Shown here: positions 1 to 8,220 of the stretch, in pieces
Position numbering within the stretch: position 1 is the first letter of the stretch
Layout: each line of letters starts with the position of its first letter
Assembly (NCBI RefSeq): GCF_006516965.1
Contig: NZ_VHLH01000013.1
Coordinates: forward strand, 53,722-117,721
Direction of reading: 5' to 3'
From: Pararhizobium mangrovi
GTDB lineage: Bacteria; Pseudomonadota; Alphaproteobacteria; Rhizobiales; Rhizobiaceae
Length of the DNA: 64,000 bases
The notes under the pieces: generated by a model
Seen by the model: only the letters and a program-made list of their open reading frames with translations
What the model was told of the DNA's origin: nothing
Database searches by the model: none
Made by a program: the position numbers and the translations under genes

Positions 1-679
1 CCTTCATCGTCTTCAGCGTCTCAAGACCGTCCTTGTTGTCGATCGCGGGCTCGGCGCTGCCGGGCTTGAAGAAATCGCCGCCGGTGGCGAGATAGATGTT
101 CACGAATTCGGTCGCCAGGTACCATCCGGCCTGATCTGTCGCAGCGAGCGGATACTTCATGATCCCCTTGTCGCGGATCTTCTTCGCCGCGGCGAGGATC
201 TCGGCGTAGGTCTTCGGCGGTTCCTTGATGCTCGCCTCCTCCAGCACGTCCTTGCGCATGAACAGGTGCTGGCTGTTGATCATGAACGCGATGGCGACGA
301 CCTTGCCGTCGACGCGGATCAGCTGGCGGTCGTCGAGTTCGCCGCCCCATTTCTTGACGTATTCGTCGAGCGGGCGGATGAGATCCTTGGTCAGAAGCGG
401 CGCGATCGAGTTGTTGGCGATCGTCGCGACGGTATAGCGCGCCGGATTGACGGACAGCGCGGGTACCTGCAGCGACTTGTGCTCGGTCGTCATGTTGGCG
501 CTGACGGTGACGCCGTCGCCAGCGCACTCCTTCGCCGCGTCGATGATGATGCCGAGCGCGTCGAAATCGTTCGAAAGGATCCGCACCGATCCCTGGTCGA
601 TGCCGCAGCCGGCATACGCCGTGCCGGCAGTGGCGATGAACCCGAATGCGGCAAGGGCCGCAGCACGCATATGTCTCAT
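1..679 (-). CDS. ABC transporter extracellular solute-binding protein (3' part outside window)
   Basis: Periplasmic binding protein that would deliver a solute, probably a sugar or sugar-like compound, to an ABC importer. The first 226 codons are present; the frame is still open at the left edge. Translation begins MRHMRAAALAAFGFIATAG, a signal peptide with likely cleavage after AYA near residue 23. A GGAGG Shine-Dalgarno lies 6 nt before the ATG at 679. The later parts (PLLTKDLIRPLDEYVKKWGG; KEPPKTYAEILAAAKKI; AATDQAGWYLATEFV) follow the usual pattern of family-1 (COG1653-type) binding proteins. It starts 80 bp after the SnoaL-like gene on the same strand, so the two probably share a transcript and the permease genes should lie beyond the window. 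Substrate not predictable. Confidence 0.85.
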   Translation of the reverse strand, partial: MRHMRAAALAAFGFIATAGTAYAGCGIDQGSVRILSNDFDALGIIIDAAKECAGDGVTVSANMTTEHKSLQVPALSVNPARYTVATIANNSIAPLLTKDLIRPLDEYVKKWGGELDDRQLIRVDGKVVAIAFMINSQHLFMRKDVLEEASIKEPPKTYAEILAAAKKIRDKGIMKYPLAATDQAGWYLATEFVNIYLATGGDFFKPGSAEPAIDNKDGLETLKTMK

Positions 680-759
680 GGTTACCCTCCGTCGGTTTTT
701 TCCGCACCCGTTATCCGGTGCATTTCGTCCGCCACGCGCCGGCGCACACCGGCGCCTCG

Positions 760-1947
760 TCAAAAGTCGTCCGTCAGATCCATCGCCGCAGATACGTCGG
801 CAAGCTGCGCCAGCTTGATCTGCACCAGCATGGAAAGCTCGTCGTAGACCGTCCACTCGTCGACGATCCGGCCGTCCTTGTAGTGGAAGTGCGACATGCC
901 CATCACCTGAACCTGCTTGCCGGTCGGATCGCCGAACGATTCCACGCCACCGTAGCCGAGGTGATGGCCTTCCAGAATCCAGCGCACGGCAACCTTGGTG
1001 CCGCCTTCCGTGCACGGCACCGAGCAGATGTGCTGCGGCGCGAAGACGGCGTCGGGCAGCGCGCCGATCAGGCCGATGACCTGATGGGTCACGGACGTCA
1101 CGCCGTAAAGCTCCTTCATCAGCGGCCCGTGATACATCACCGTCGGCGCATAGACCGAACGAAGCCTCCCGAACATCTTGCGGTTCCATACCGCGTGCAG
1201 CCATTCGAGCGTGGTGCGTTCGATGTCGTTCGAGGCGATCGAGGTATCGGCGGTTTCGGCCGGCGGATACTGGCCGAGCATCAGGCCGGTCTCGCCGATG
1301 TCGAGCGCGGAAAGCCCTTGGGAAAGCTTCGCAGTCGCCAGCTTCGTCGCATACGCGTCGACGTCGATGCCCAACTGGCGGATGATCGCCATCTGGTCGG
1401 CAACGACCCATTCGCGGTAGATCTTGTTGGCGTAGATCATGCAGTCGGCGACGGTGCGCGAGGCGTATCGCCGCCCGGTCGCCGGGCCGTAATGCCCGTT
1501 CTGGCTGTGGCGGCCGGAACCGGTGACGAGATGCGAGGTGTAGAACCCCTCGCGGTCGTCGCCGCTCCAGATCACCTGGGTAGCCATGCCGCGGCGTTCG
1601 GGCAGGCTGACGAGCCGCTGGATGGTGTCGCGCACCACGTCCTCGCGGTTGTACATCGTTCCCATCGTGCCGTAGAGCACGCAATTATGGGTGTAATGGG
1701 TATAGATCAGCCCGACGTCGCGCTCGTCCCAGATCTTGTGGGTGCAGCGCACGATATAGTCGACGATATCGGTGTAACAATCGTCGAAGCCCTGCATCGA
1801 CTGGGCGCGCGGGCGGTTTTCCGGCACAAGATCCGTGAAGTCGAGGCGCTCGCTCTGCAGGACGTCGTCCCCGCCCGGCCGCGACCGGGATTTCGAGGCG
1901 GTTTCCGTCGGTGCGGCGGAGGCGGACGTCTCGTCCTGCTTGGCCAT
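760..1947 (-). CDS. SnoaL-like (NTF2-fold) polyketide-cyclase-type protein
   Basis: Protein of 395 aa with a low-complexity charged N-terminus (about residues 1-40) and then what look like two NTF2-fold halves, roughly 45-175 and 235-375. The second half contains the typical SnoaL-like stretches YHGPLMKELYGV and MGMSHFHYKDGRIVDEWTVYDE. Such domains bind or isomerise small hydrophobic ligands (ester cyclases, ketosteroid-isomerase-like enzymes), and many family members have no known reaction. No signal peptide is visible, so it is probably cytoplasmic. It is the first gene of the transcript that continues into the ABC binding protein, and it is divergent from the amidase operon. A role as an accessory enzyme for the imported compound is inferred from position only. 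Confidence 0.75.
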   Translation of the reverse strand: MAKQDETSASAAPTETASKSRSRPGGDDVLQSERLDFTDLVPENRPRAQSMQGFDDCYTDIVDYIVRCTHKIWDERDVGLIYTHYTHNCVLYGTMGTMYNREDVVRDTIQRLVSLPERRGMATQVIWSGDDREGFYTSHLVTGSGRHSQNGHYGPATGRRYASRTVADCMIYANKIYREWVVADQMAIIRQLGIDVDAYATKLATAKLSQGLSALDIGETGLMLGQYPPAETADTSIASNDIERTTLEWLHAVWNRKMFGRLRSVYAPTVMYHGPLMKELYGVTSVTHQVIGLIGALPDAVFAPQHICSVPCTEGGTKVAVRWILEGHHLGYGGVESFGDPTGKQVQVMGMSHFHYKDGRIVDEWTVYDELSMLVQIKLAQLADVSAAMDLTDDF

Positions 1948-2012
1948 GCTTGCTATCCCTGATGTATCGTATCGGTTCGATCGATCCCGGTATTTTTCGG
2001 ATCATGGCACAC

Positions 2013-2028
2013 CTGCATACGTATTCAA
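2013..2028. promoter_or_regulatory. Putative operator A (CTGCATACGTATTCAA)
   Basis: Imperfect inverted repeat of the form (T/C)TGCAT-n4-AT(T/G)CAA, shared with 2151-2166 and 5227-5242. It includes the perfect core ATACGTAT. Its spacing and half-site type are like those of GntR/FCD regulators of catabolic operons. It lies 66 bp upstream of the SnoaL-like start. Confidence 0.45.
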
Positions 2029-2150
2029 GCTGAATCTTCACACATATGCGCATGTTCTGTTCAACCCGCTGAAATACCGGTATAAATCCCGACGCCATTC
2101 GAAAGGGATCTCCGTATCGGCCGATCCGACCATGCGAACCCATCGCGCTA

Positions 2151-2166
2151 TTGCATACGAATTCAA
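2151..2166. promoter_or_regulatory. Putative operator B (TTGCATACGAATTCAA)
   Basis: Second copy of the shared palindrome, one base away from perfect half-site symmetry (TTGCAT / ATTCAA). It lies about 190 bp upstream of the AtzG-like start, in the same divergent spacer as operator A. Confidence 0.45.
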
Positions 2167-2354
2167 CGCGAAGCATGCTGCGATATGGCAGCTGGAATTC
2201 GTTCGCCTACTGGTATCGATATGGCAAAGGGACCGTTCCGGCCGTTTCCGGATGGTTTCCACGAGGAAAAGAAGATGCACATGTCCTTCGAGTATGGATG
2301 CGCCGATCGGACCGGCTACGCAGCCTCCACCGATATCGACGGCACCGACCACCC

Positions 2355-2519
2355 ATGACGGACGAACGGAAAGGCGGCCGGGAAGCGTTCATCGAGACGC
2401 TCGCCGCAAACGGCATCACGATACCGCGCGACGATCTGGAGGCGGCATGGCACGAGGCGAAACGACTTCGTGATCATGCGCGACGCGTTCGCCGCTACGT
2501 GGAGCACGAGGATGGATGA
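2355..2519 (+). CDS. AtzG/GatC-like small amidase partner (54 aa)
   Basis: Short ORF of 54 aa, MTDERKGGREAFIETLAANG at the N-terminus, immediately upstream of and overlapping the amidase. It is rich in charged residues and predicted helical. The pattern of a 50-70-aa helical protein before an amidase-signature hydrolase matches AtzG-type (DUF4089) subunits, which form GatA/GatC-like complexes with AtzE-type amidases. The assignment rests on size, position, the stretch GITIPRDDLEAAWHEAKRL and the 8-nt overlap, not on a strong motif. No good Shine-Dalgarno precedes the ATG, so the exact start is unsure; the upstream extension of the frame does not look coding. Confidence 0.5.
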   Translation: MTDERKGGREAFIETLAANGITIPRDDLEAAWHEAKRLRDHARRVRRYVEHEDG

Positions 2520-3885
2520 GGTGCTCGACCGTTCGATCGCCGATCAGGCGGCGATGCTCCGGGCCGGCGAAATCGGGTGCGTCGAACTGATGCAGGCGAC
2601 CCTTGCCCGGATCGCCAAGCGGGACCCCGACCTCGACGCTTTCGTCCATCTCGATACGCAGGCCGCGCTGAGCGCGGCCGGCTGCGCGCAGCGCACGCTC
2701 CACGCCGACGAACCGACGCCTCCACTTACGGGCATTCCCTTCGCCGTGAAGGATCTCTTCGACGTCGCAGGGCAACCGGGCTTTTGCGGATCGCACGCCA
2801 TCGACCCGGCAATCGCGAAGGCGGACGCCGAAACCATCGGTCGTCTGCGTGCAGCCGGTGCCATCCCGATCGGCAAGGTCGCGACCTACGAGTTCGCGCT
2901 GACCGGACCGGCCTTCGACCAGCCCTATCCGCCGGCGCGCAATCCGTGGAATACGAGCCATATCACCGGCGGCTCGTCCTCGGGCTCGGCGGCCGCCGTC
3001 GCCGGCGGCCTCGTGCGCTTCGCGATCGGCACCGACACCGGCGGATCGGTGCGAAGCCCCGCTTCCTATTGCGGCGTCGTCGGCCTCAAACCCTCGCGCG
3101 GGCGGATTTCGTCGAGGGGGGTGTTCCCACTCGCTGGAAGCCTCGACACGCCCGGCCCGATCGCAGCCTCCGTCGCCGAAGCGGCGATGATCCTCGATGC
3201 AATGGGCGAACCGGGACGGACCGACGGGGCGTCGAGCCTTCTTGGAACGAGCATCGGCGGGCTGCGCGTCGCCTTCGCGCGCGAATGGGTCGAAAGCGAC
3301 CCCGCCACGGACGGAGCCCTCCTTCCGGCGCTCGACGACGCCGCCGGCACGCTTTCGCGCCTCGGCACGGCGATCGATCTCGTGTCCATGCCGGACTACG
3401 ACCTGTTCGAGGCCGCAGGCAGCGTCATCCTCCAGCACGAAGCCTTCGCCTCGCATCGCGAGCGGTTGAAGACCCGCTTTGCCGACTATGGGCGGGCCGC
3501 GCGAGGCAACCTCCTGACCGGTGCGATCCTCGGCGAAGACGATCTCGAGGCTGCCCGCGAGGCCTCCGCCGGACTTGCCGCACGCGTCGATGCGCTCTTC
3601 GCGAAGGCGGACGTCCTGATCACCGCGACGACGCTCGGGCCGGCGCCCTGCTTCTCGGATTTCAAGGACGGCGCGGCATGGACGCCCATGCGCACCTTTC
3701 CCTTCAGCCTGACGGGCCACCCCGCGATCTCGCTTCCCTGCGGGTTCTCGCGCGGCATGCCGCTCGGGCTGCAGATCGTGGCACCGCACGGTGCGGAAGC
3801 GCGCCTTTGCCAGGTCGCCCACGCCTTCGAGCGGGCGAGCGACCATGCGCTCGTCGGTCCGTACGAGTCCGGCCTCCTCGCCTGA
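2512..3885 (+). CDS. Amidase signature family hydrolase
   Basis: 457-aa amidase of the Ser-cisSer-Lys family, hydrolysing a C-N bond of an amide, carbamoyl or carboxybiuret-like substrate in the cytoplasm. The catalytic triad is visible: Lys80 (GIPFAVKDLF), cis-Ser155 in GGSSSGSAAAVAGG, and nucleophile Ser179 in GTDTGGSVRSP. Length is typical of AtzE/GatA-like enzymes. The ATG at 2512 lies inside the end of the AtzG-like gene, so translation is probably coupled; an upstream GTG at 2470 would add 14 residues that do not resemble the family. It converges with the HisD-like gene; the stop codons are only 15 bp apart. Substrate unknown; context suggests a catabolic rather than tRNA-related role. 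Confidence 0.85.
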   Translation: MDEVLDRSIADQAAMLRAGEIGCVELMQATLARIAKRDPDLDAFVHLDTQAALSAAGCAQRTLHADEPTPPLTGIPFAVKDLFDVAGQPGFCGSHAIDPAIAKADAETIGRLRAAGAIPIGKVATYEFALTGPAFDQPYPPARNPWNTSHITGGSSSGSAAAVAGGLVRFAIGTDTGGSVRSPASYCGVVGLKPSRGRISSRGVFPLAGSLDTPGPIAASVAEAAMILDAMGEPGRTDGASSLLGTSIGGLRVAFAREWVESDPATDGALLPALDDAAGTLSRLGTAIDLVSMPDYDLFEAAGSVILQHEAFASHRERLKTRFADYGRAARGNLLTGAILGEDDLEAAREASAGLAARVDALFAKADVLITATTLGPAPCFSDFKDGAAWTPMRTFPFSLTGHPAISLPCGFSRGMPLGLQIVAPHGAEARLCQVAHAFERASDHALVGPYESGLLA

Positions 3886-3904
3886 GGCCGGAACCGGTCC
3901 TCAG
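3882..3904. terminator. Hairpin between convergent amidase and HisD-like genes
   Basis: Inverted repeat CTGAGG(-)CCGG / CCGG(T)CCTCAG with an AA loop and one bulged base. It spans the stop codons of both convergent genes. There is no clear T-run, so it is either a bidirectional terminator of modest strength or an mRNA 3'-end-protecting hairpin. Confidence 0.55.
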
Positions 3905-5193
3905 CTCTGCAGCCGGTCGAGGCGGAGTTGCGCGGCACGGCGATGGCCTTCGAGGCCTTCGCTGGCTGCCTGCCTGGCCGCGGGCGGTGCGACGGCATGC
4001 ACCCCCTCCTCGCTCAGCCACTGATGCGTGACCGTCTTGATGTAGGTGCCGACCCAGAGGCCGCCCGTATAGCGCCCCGCGCCCATCGTCGGCAGGGTGT
4101 GGTTGGTGCCCGAGCACTTGTCCGAATAGACGACGCTCGACATCTCGCCGACGAAGAGCGAGCCGTAATGGCGAAGCCGGCGGGCGAGCGCCTTCGAATC
4201 CAGCGTGTGGACCTGGAGGTGTTCGGCCGCGACGATGTCCGAATAGGCGATCATGGTCGCTTCGTCGGGCACGATGGCGATCTCGCCGTAGTCGCGCCAA
4301 GCCTGACCCGCCGTCTCGGCGGTCGAAAGCGTGGCGAGTTGCCGGTCGATCTCCTTTTCCACCGCCTCGGCGAGCGGACGATGGGTGGTGATCAGCCCGA
4401 CCCGCGTGCGCGTATCGTGCTCGGCCTGCGCGAGCAGGTCGGTCGCGATCATTTCCGCGTCGCCGGTGTCGTCGGCAAGCACGAAGATCTCCGATGGACC
4501 GGCGAGCTGGTCGATGCCGACGGGGCCGAAGACCTGCCGCTTGGCCTCGTTCACGAAGGCGTTGCCCGGCCCGACGATCTTGTCGACGGCCGGCACGCTC
4601 TGCGTACCGTGGGCCATGGCGGCGATCGCCTGCGCGCCGCCGATGCGGAAGATGCGATCGGCGCCGGAGAGATGGCAGCCGGCGACCATCGCCTCGTGCG
4701 CGTTCGGCGGCAGGCAGGCGACGACCTCGCCGACGCCTGCGACCTTCGCCGGCACGATGGTCATGATCGGCGCCGACAACAGCGGATAACGCCCGCCCGG
4801 CACGTAGCACCCGACGCGTTCGAGCGGAATGTTGCGATGCCCGAGATGCACGCCCGGCCGGATCTCCACCTCGATTTCCGACATGGAGCCGAGCTGCGCC
4901 CTGGCGAACGCGCGCACGTTTTCGATCGCGAACTCGGTATCGGCCCGCGTCTGCGGATCGAGCCGGTCGAGGGCAGCGTGGCGTTCCTCGTCGTTCACCT
5001 CGAGACGCTCGAGCTCGGACTTGTCGAAGCGCGCGGCATAGTCTCGAACCGCCGGATCCCCTTCCCTCGCGACGCGCGCGACGATCTCGCCGACCGTCGC
5101 TTCGATCGCCGCCGTATCGGAATCGGCATCGCGCCCGGGCGCTTTGAGGAATTCGAGGGCTTCAGGCAGAGGCAGTCGGGAATGAGCCATCAT
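3901..5193 (-). CDS. Histidinol dehydrogenase-family NAD-dependent dehydrogenase, catabolic paralogue
   Basis: 430-aa member of the HisD superfamily, zinc enzymes that oxidise a primary alcohol through the aldehyde to the acid using two NAD+. All key residues can be aligned: zinc ligands Gln256 and His259 (LAQAEHD), Asp358 (YSDKCSGTNH) and His417 (EGLEGHRRA), and catalytic Glu324-His325 (AAEHLQVH). The gene is not in a his operon but between an amidase and a molybdenum hydroxylase locus. A catabolic function, as in HisD-like sulfopropanediol dehydrogenase HpsN, is therefore more likely than histidine synthesis; the real substrate cannot be read. Two adjacent ATGs (5193, 5190) are possible starts. 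Operator-like palindrome C lies 33 bp upstream. Confidence 0.8.
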   Translation of the reverse strand: MMAHSRLPLPEALEFLKAPGRDADSDTAAIEATVGEIVARVAREGDPAVRDYAARFDKSELERLEVNDEERHAALDRLDPQTRADTEFAIENVRAFARAQLGSMSEIEVEIRPGVHLGHRNIPLERVGCYVPGGRYPLLSAPIMTIVPAKVAGVGEVVACLPPNAHEAMVAGCHLSGADRIFRIGGAQAIAAMAHGTQSVPAVDKIVGPGNAFVNEAKRQVFGPVGIDQLAGPSEIFVLADDTGDAEMIATDLLAQAEHDTRTRVGLITTHRPLAEAVEKEIDRQLATLSTAETAGQAWRDYGEIAIVPDEATMIAYSDIVAAEHLQVHTLDSKALARRLRHYGSLFVGEMSSVVYSDKCSGTNHTLPTMGAGRYTGGLWVGTYIKTVTHQWLSEEGVHAVAPPAARQAASEGLEGHRRAAQLRLDRLQS

Positions 5194-5226
5194 GATTATC
5201 CGCGTTGAACGACGATCATGCCAATA

Positions 5227-5242
5227 TTGCATACGGATGCAA
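5227..5242. promoter_or_regulatory. Putative operator C (TTGCATACGGATGCAA)
   Basis: Best copy of the shared palindrome: perfect 6-bp arms TTGCAT/ATGCAA around a 4-bp centre. It lies 33 bp upstream of the HisD-like start, where a repressor would overlap the promoter or the transcription start. Related copies are at 2013-2028 and 2151-2166. Confidence 0.5.
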
Positions 5243-5368
5243 AATCGACAACGCGTTCCGGTCGTGGATCTTTACCGACCGGCCCCGCATGCAGCGGAAC
5301 GCGGTGCAGGCAGACGGATGCAGTCGAGGATTCGTCTTGGGCCATAAATCCTCGATCGCTTCCGTCGG

Positions 5369-6061
5369 CTACTTGAAGCCGGCCTCGCTTCGTCGGCTTT
5401 CGTTCTCGGGCCCGGTCAGCATGGAGACGAGCCTTTCGGCCTCGCGCATCGCTTCGCTCCGCGTACAGACCGCCGCCGTATAGGTCGTTTTCAGGTCGCA
5501 GCCTTCGGGCAGTTCATCGACGTATCGCACGCCCTCGGTATTGAGGATTTCGGTGACCTGCGTGCAGCCGATCGAACGCGCGTCGCCTTCCGCCGCCATG
5601 GCGGCCATCGCGTGCTGACCGCTCGGATGAAGCTCCAGCCGGTCGGCAACCTCCCCGTCGATCCCGAGCTTCGACAGAACCCCGGCGAAGTGAATGCCGG
5701 CGGTCGCCTTCTCCGGGTCCGGAAAATAGATGGCGGAAGCGGCGAGCAGGGCCGTGCGAAGCGCGTCCGGCGTCGAGACGTCGACGCTTTCGGCGCCGTC
5801 GCGCACCGCGATCGACGTTGCCACGCTGCCGACGTCCTGCACGCTTTGCGAACGGACGACACCGTCGGCGGCGAACTGGTCGATGATCTTGCGCGTCAGC
5901 ACCAGCACGTCGACATGCTCTCCCTTTTCAACCCGATCGCGCATGATCCCCACAGGGCCGAACTCGCCGGTGATGCCCATGCCGGTCTCGGCGAGAAAGT
6001 CGGGCTCTATTGTGGAGACGAGGCCGTTCGCCGCGCCACCGCTCAACAGTCTGATCGTCAT
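5369..6061 (-). CDS. ModA-like substrate-binding-domain protein without signal peptide
   Basis: 230-aa protein of the ModA/type-2 periplasmic binding fold (starts MTIRLLSGGAANGLV; later IYFPDPEKATAGIHFAGVLSKLGI and VRYVDELPEGCDLKTTYTAAV). Family members normally bind molybdate or small oxyanions outside the membrane, but this one has no signal sequence or lipobox, so it should stay in the cytoplasm. The start at 6061 has a GGAGAG Shine-Dalgarno 5-6 nt upstream; an upstream ATG at 6112 would add a proline/arginine-rich tail with no export signal. It sits 56 bp downstream of a molybdenum-hydroxylase large subunit, in the same direction. A role in substrate or cofactor handling for that enzyme is inferred from position. 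Similar stand-alone cytosolic members occur near catabolic genes. Confidence 0.7.
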   Translation of the reverse strand: MTIRLLSGGAANGLVSTIEPDFLAETGMGITGEFGPVGIMRDRVEKGEHVDVLVLTRKIIDQFAADGVVRSQSVQDVGSVATSIAVRDGAESVDVSTPDALRTALLAASAIYFPDPEKATAGIHFAGVLSKLGIDGEVADRLELHPSGQHAMAAMAAEGDARSIGCTQVTEILNTEGVRYVDELPEGCDLKTTYTAAVCTRSEAMREAERLVSMLTGPENESRRSEAGFK

Positions 6062-6117
6062 CGAGGCTCTCCATTGCCGTCGCGGCGGCGGGCCTGTCGG
6101 ACCCACCTCCACGATTT

Positions 6118-8220
6118 CTATTCGCTGATGGCCGCGATCAGCGCGTCACGCGTGAGCGGCAGATGATTGACCGGTACGCCGATGGCGTCGCGCACGGCGT
6201 TGCCGATCGCGGCGGCGGTCGGTCCCTGGGCCGCTTCGGCACAGCCGAGCGGCGGCTCGTCCTTGCGATCGATGAGCCGCACCTGGATTGCCGGCACCTC
6301 GGAAAAGGTGAGGATCGGATAGTCGGACCAGTTTTCGGTCGTGACCCGGCCGTCTTCCAGTGTCAGCGCTTCCTTGAGCGTCCAGCTGATCGACTGGACG
6401 ATGCCGCCCTCGGTCTGGTTCGTCATGCCGTCCGGATTGATGATCTCGCCGGCGTCGAGTGCCGCGAAGACGTCGGTGACGCGAACGGCCTCGTCCACCT
6501 CGACGCGAACGACGACGGCGCAGTAGGCGGCGCGGTTCTTGTAGCGCGCGTAGCCGAGCCCCCAGCCCGTGCCGTCCTCCCGCTCTCGCCCGAACGGCTC
6601 GCCTGCTTCCGCGACGGCTCCCTCGATGACCGCAACCGCCCGCGGGTCTTCGAGATGGTTCAGCCGGAACGAGACCGGATCGACGTCCCTGTCGCGCGCG
6701 ATCGCGTCCATCAGCGTCTCGATGGCGTAGACATTGGTGAACGCACCGAGGCTGCGCAGCGACGAGGTGCGATACGGCAGGTCGTGCACGATGCGCTTGC
6801 TCGCGCGAAGATTGGCGATCGCGTAGCCCGGCACCGCGTTGCGGTCGGCGCCGCCGCCGCTCGAAAGCGGCACGTCCTTCGAGCGCGGGAACGGGAAGGG
6901 TTTTTCGAGACAGGCGGCCGCACGCAGGTTCGGCGCGCCGTTGCGCCCCGGGCGGTTGCCGTGCGGTGCACTGTTGACGGCGACCGACATGCCGGCGATG
7001 CGGCCGGTCTCGTCGAGGAAGGCACTCGCGCGGGTCGTCATCGCCGGACCGAGCGGGGCATACCGGAACTCGTCGGCACGGCTCCAGACGACCTTGACCG
7101 GACGCCCCTCCACGGCGCGCGCCATCAGGGCCGCATCCAGCGCCGCGTCGTCGGCGCCGTTGTGTCCGTAGCAGCCGGCCCCCGGCCAGTGGCGCACATC
7201 GATGCGTTCACCCGGCATCCCGAAGACCATGGCCAGCGCGTCGCGCAAGGGGTAGACGCCCTGGCTCTGCGTGAACAGCGACAGCCGGCCATCCTGCCAT
7301 TGCGCCACCGCCGCCGACGGCCCGATCGAGGCATGGCTGAGATAGGGACGCGAGACGGTGACCTCGTACGAGGATTGCCCCTCGTGGCCCTCCAACGTTC
7401 CGGCTTCGTGCACGACTTCGTCGCTTTCCTGCGACCCGGCGATCGCCGCGACCGGATCGGCCGGCGCCGACGGCTCGTCGGACCATGTCGCGTGATTGGT
7501 CGCCCAGAGTGCCGCGCGGATCGCCGCGTATTCGCTGTCCGCGACGACGCCGACAAAGGAACCGTCCCTTGTCGCGGCGACGACGCCCGGGCGCGTACGC
7601 AAGGCATCGAGGTCCAGATCGAGAAGCCGGGCGCCGACGCTCGGTGGGTGAACCGGACGACCATGCAGAAGATTGTCGGGCGAAAGATCGTGCACGAACG
7701 GCGTGCCGGTTATGCGTTCCGGCAGATCGATGCGGGCGAGCGGCTTGCCGACCAGGGCACGCTGGTCGGGCCTCTTGGGGTCCGACCACTGAGCCACGGC
7801 AACGGATAGATCGATGCTTGCGGCCATCGACCAGAGGTCGAGGGAGGTCGGCGCTCCGTCGCGAAGGATACGGCCTTCGGTCAGCGCCAGCCGCTCGCTC
7901 CCGCACTGGAGAAGCTTGGCCGCCTCGGCAATTGCGAGATGGCGTGCGGCGGAGGCGGCGTGGCGCACCGCCATGCCGCCCTGATGAACCGAAAGACTTC
8001 CCGACGTGAAGCCCTCGTTCGGGGTTCGCGTGGTGTCGCCACTGACGATCCTGATCATCGCGAGCGGAACGTCGAGTTCCTCGGCCGCGATCTGGGCGAT
8101 GGCCGTGAGATTGCCCTGGCCGAGTTCCACACGGCCGGTGCGCACCTCCACCAGTGCGTCGTCGAAGGCGATCCAGTCGGAAACGAGCGGTGCGTCGCTC
8201 AGCGGCGTCGGCAATGTCAT
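6118..8220 (-). CDS. Xanthine dehydrogenase-family molybdopterin-binding subunit (IorB/NicB-like)
   Basis: 700-aa large subunit of a molybdenum hydroxylase that inserts water-derived oxygen next to a ring nitrogen or into an aldehyde. Motifs: VELGQGNLTAIAQIAAEEL at the N-terminus, GCYGHNGADDAALDAALMAR in the middle, and GCAEAAQGPTAAAIGNAV near the C-terminus carrying the expected active-site Glu (about residue 662). The short form lacking a FAD domain resembles isoquinoline 1-oxidoreductase beta and nicotinate dehydrogenase subunits, which pair only with a 2Fe-2S subunit. The start at 8220 overlaps the stop of that subunit by 4 bp (ATGA). No Tat or Sec signal is visible. Substrate unknown. 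Confidence 0.85.
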   Translation of the reverse strand: MTLPTPLSDAPLVSDWIAFDDALVEVRTGRVELGQGNLTAIAQIAAEELDVPLAMIRIVSGDTTRTPNEGFTSGSLSVHQGGMAVRHAASAARHLAIAEAAKLLQCGSERLALTEGRILRDGAPTSLDLWSMAASIDLSVAVAQWSDPKRPDQRALVGKPLARIDLPERITGTPFVHDLSPDNLLHGRPVHPPSVGARLLDLDLDALRTRPGVVAATRDGSFVGVVADSEYAAIRAALWATNHATWSDEPSAPADPVAAIAGSQESDEVVHEAGTLEGHEGQSSYEVTVSRPYLSHASIGPSAAVAQWQDGRLSLFTQSQGVYPLRDALAMVFGMPGERIDVRHWPGAGCYGHNGADDAALDAALMARAVEGRPVKVVWSRADEFRYAPLGPAMTTRASAFLDETGRIAGMSVAVNSAPHGNRPGRNGAPNLRAAACLEKPFPFPRSKDVPLSSGGGADRNAVPGYAIANLRASKRIVHDLPYRTSSLRSLGAFTNVYAIETLMDAIARDRDVDPVSFRLNHLEDPRAVAVIEGAVAEAGEPFGREREDGTGWGLGYARYKNRAAYCAVVVRVEVDEAVRVTDVFAALDAGEIINPDGMTNQTEGGIVQSISWTLKEALTLEDGRVTTENWSDYPILTFSEVPAIQVRLIDRKDEPPLGCAEAAQGPTAAAIGNAVRDAIGVPVNHLPLTRDALIAAISE

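Larger units (their letters stand above)
1948..2354. promoter_or_regulatory. Divergent intergenic region, 407 bp, with several palindromes
   Basis: No convincing gene. The stretch is less GC-rich than its flanks and separates the leftward SnoaL/ABC transcript from the rightward AtzG-like/amidase transcript. It holds two copies of the 16-bp GntR-like palindrome (2013-2028 and 2151-2166), an ATGCGCAT palindrome at 2046-2053 and a 10-bp palindrome ATACCGGTAT at 2074-2083. I could not assign -35/-10 elements with confidence. Confidence 0.6.

Noticed and set aside
646-1962. Long plus-strand open frame (438 aa) opposite the SnoaL-like gene
   Set aside because: Antisense shadow in high-GC DNA; rich in Arg/His/Ala with no domain, while the minus-strand frame has clear NTF2-fold motifs.
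2512-3885. GatA subunit of the Glu-tRNA(Gln) amidotransferase
   Set aside because: No gatB nearby, and the small upstream ORF and the catabolic context fit AtzE-like amidases better.
3901-5193. True histidine-biosynthetic hisD
   Set aside because: No other his genes nearby, and the gene lies among amidase, Mo-hydroxylase and transporter genes with a catabolic-type operator; a paralogue is more likely.
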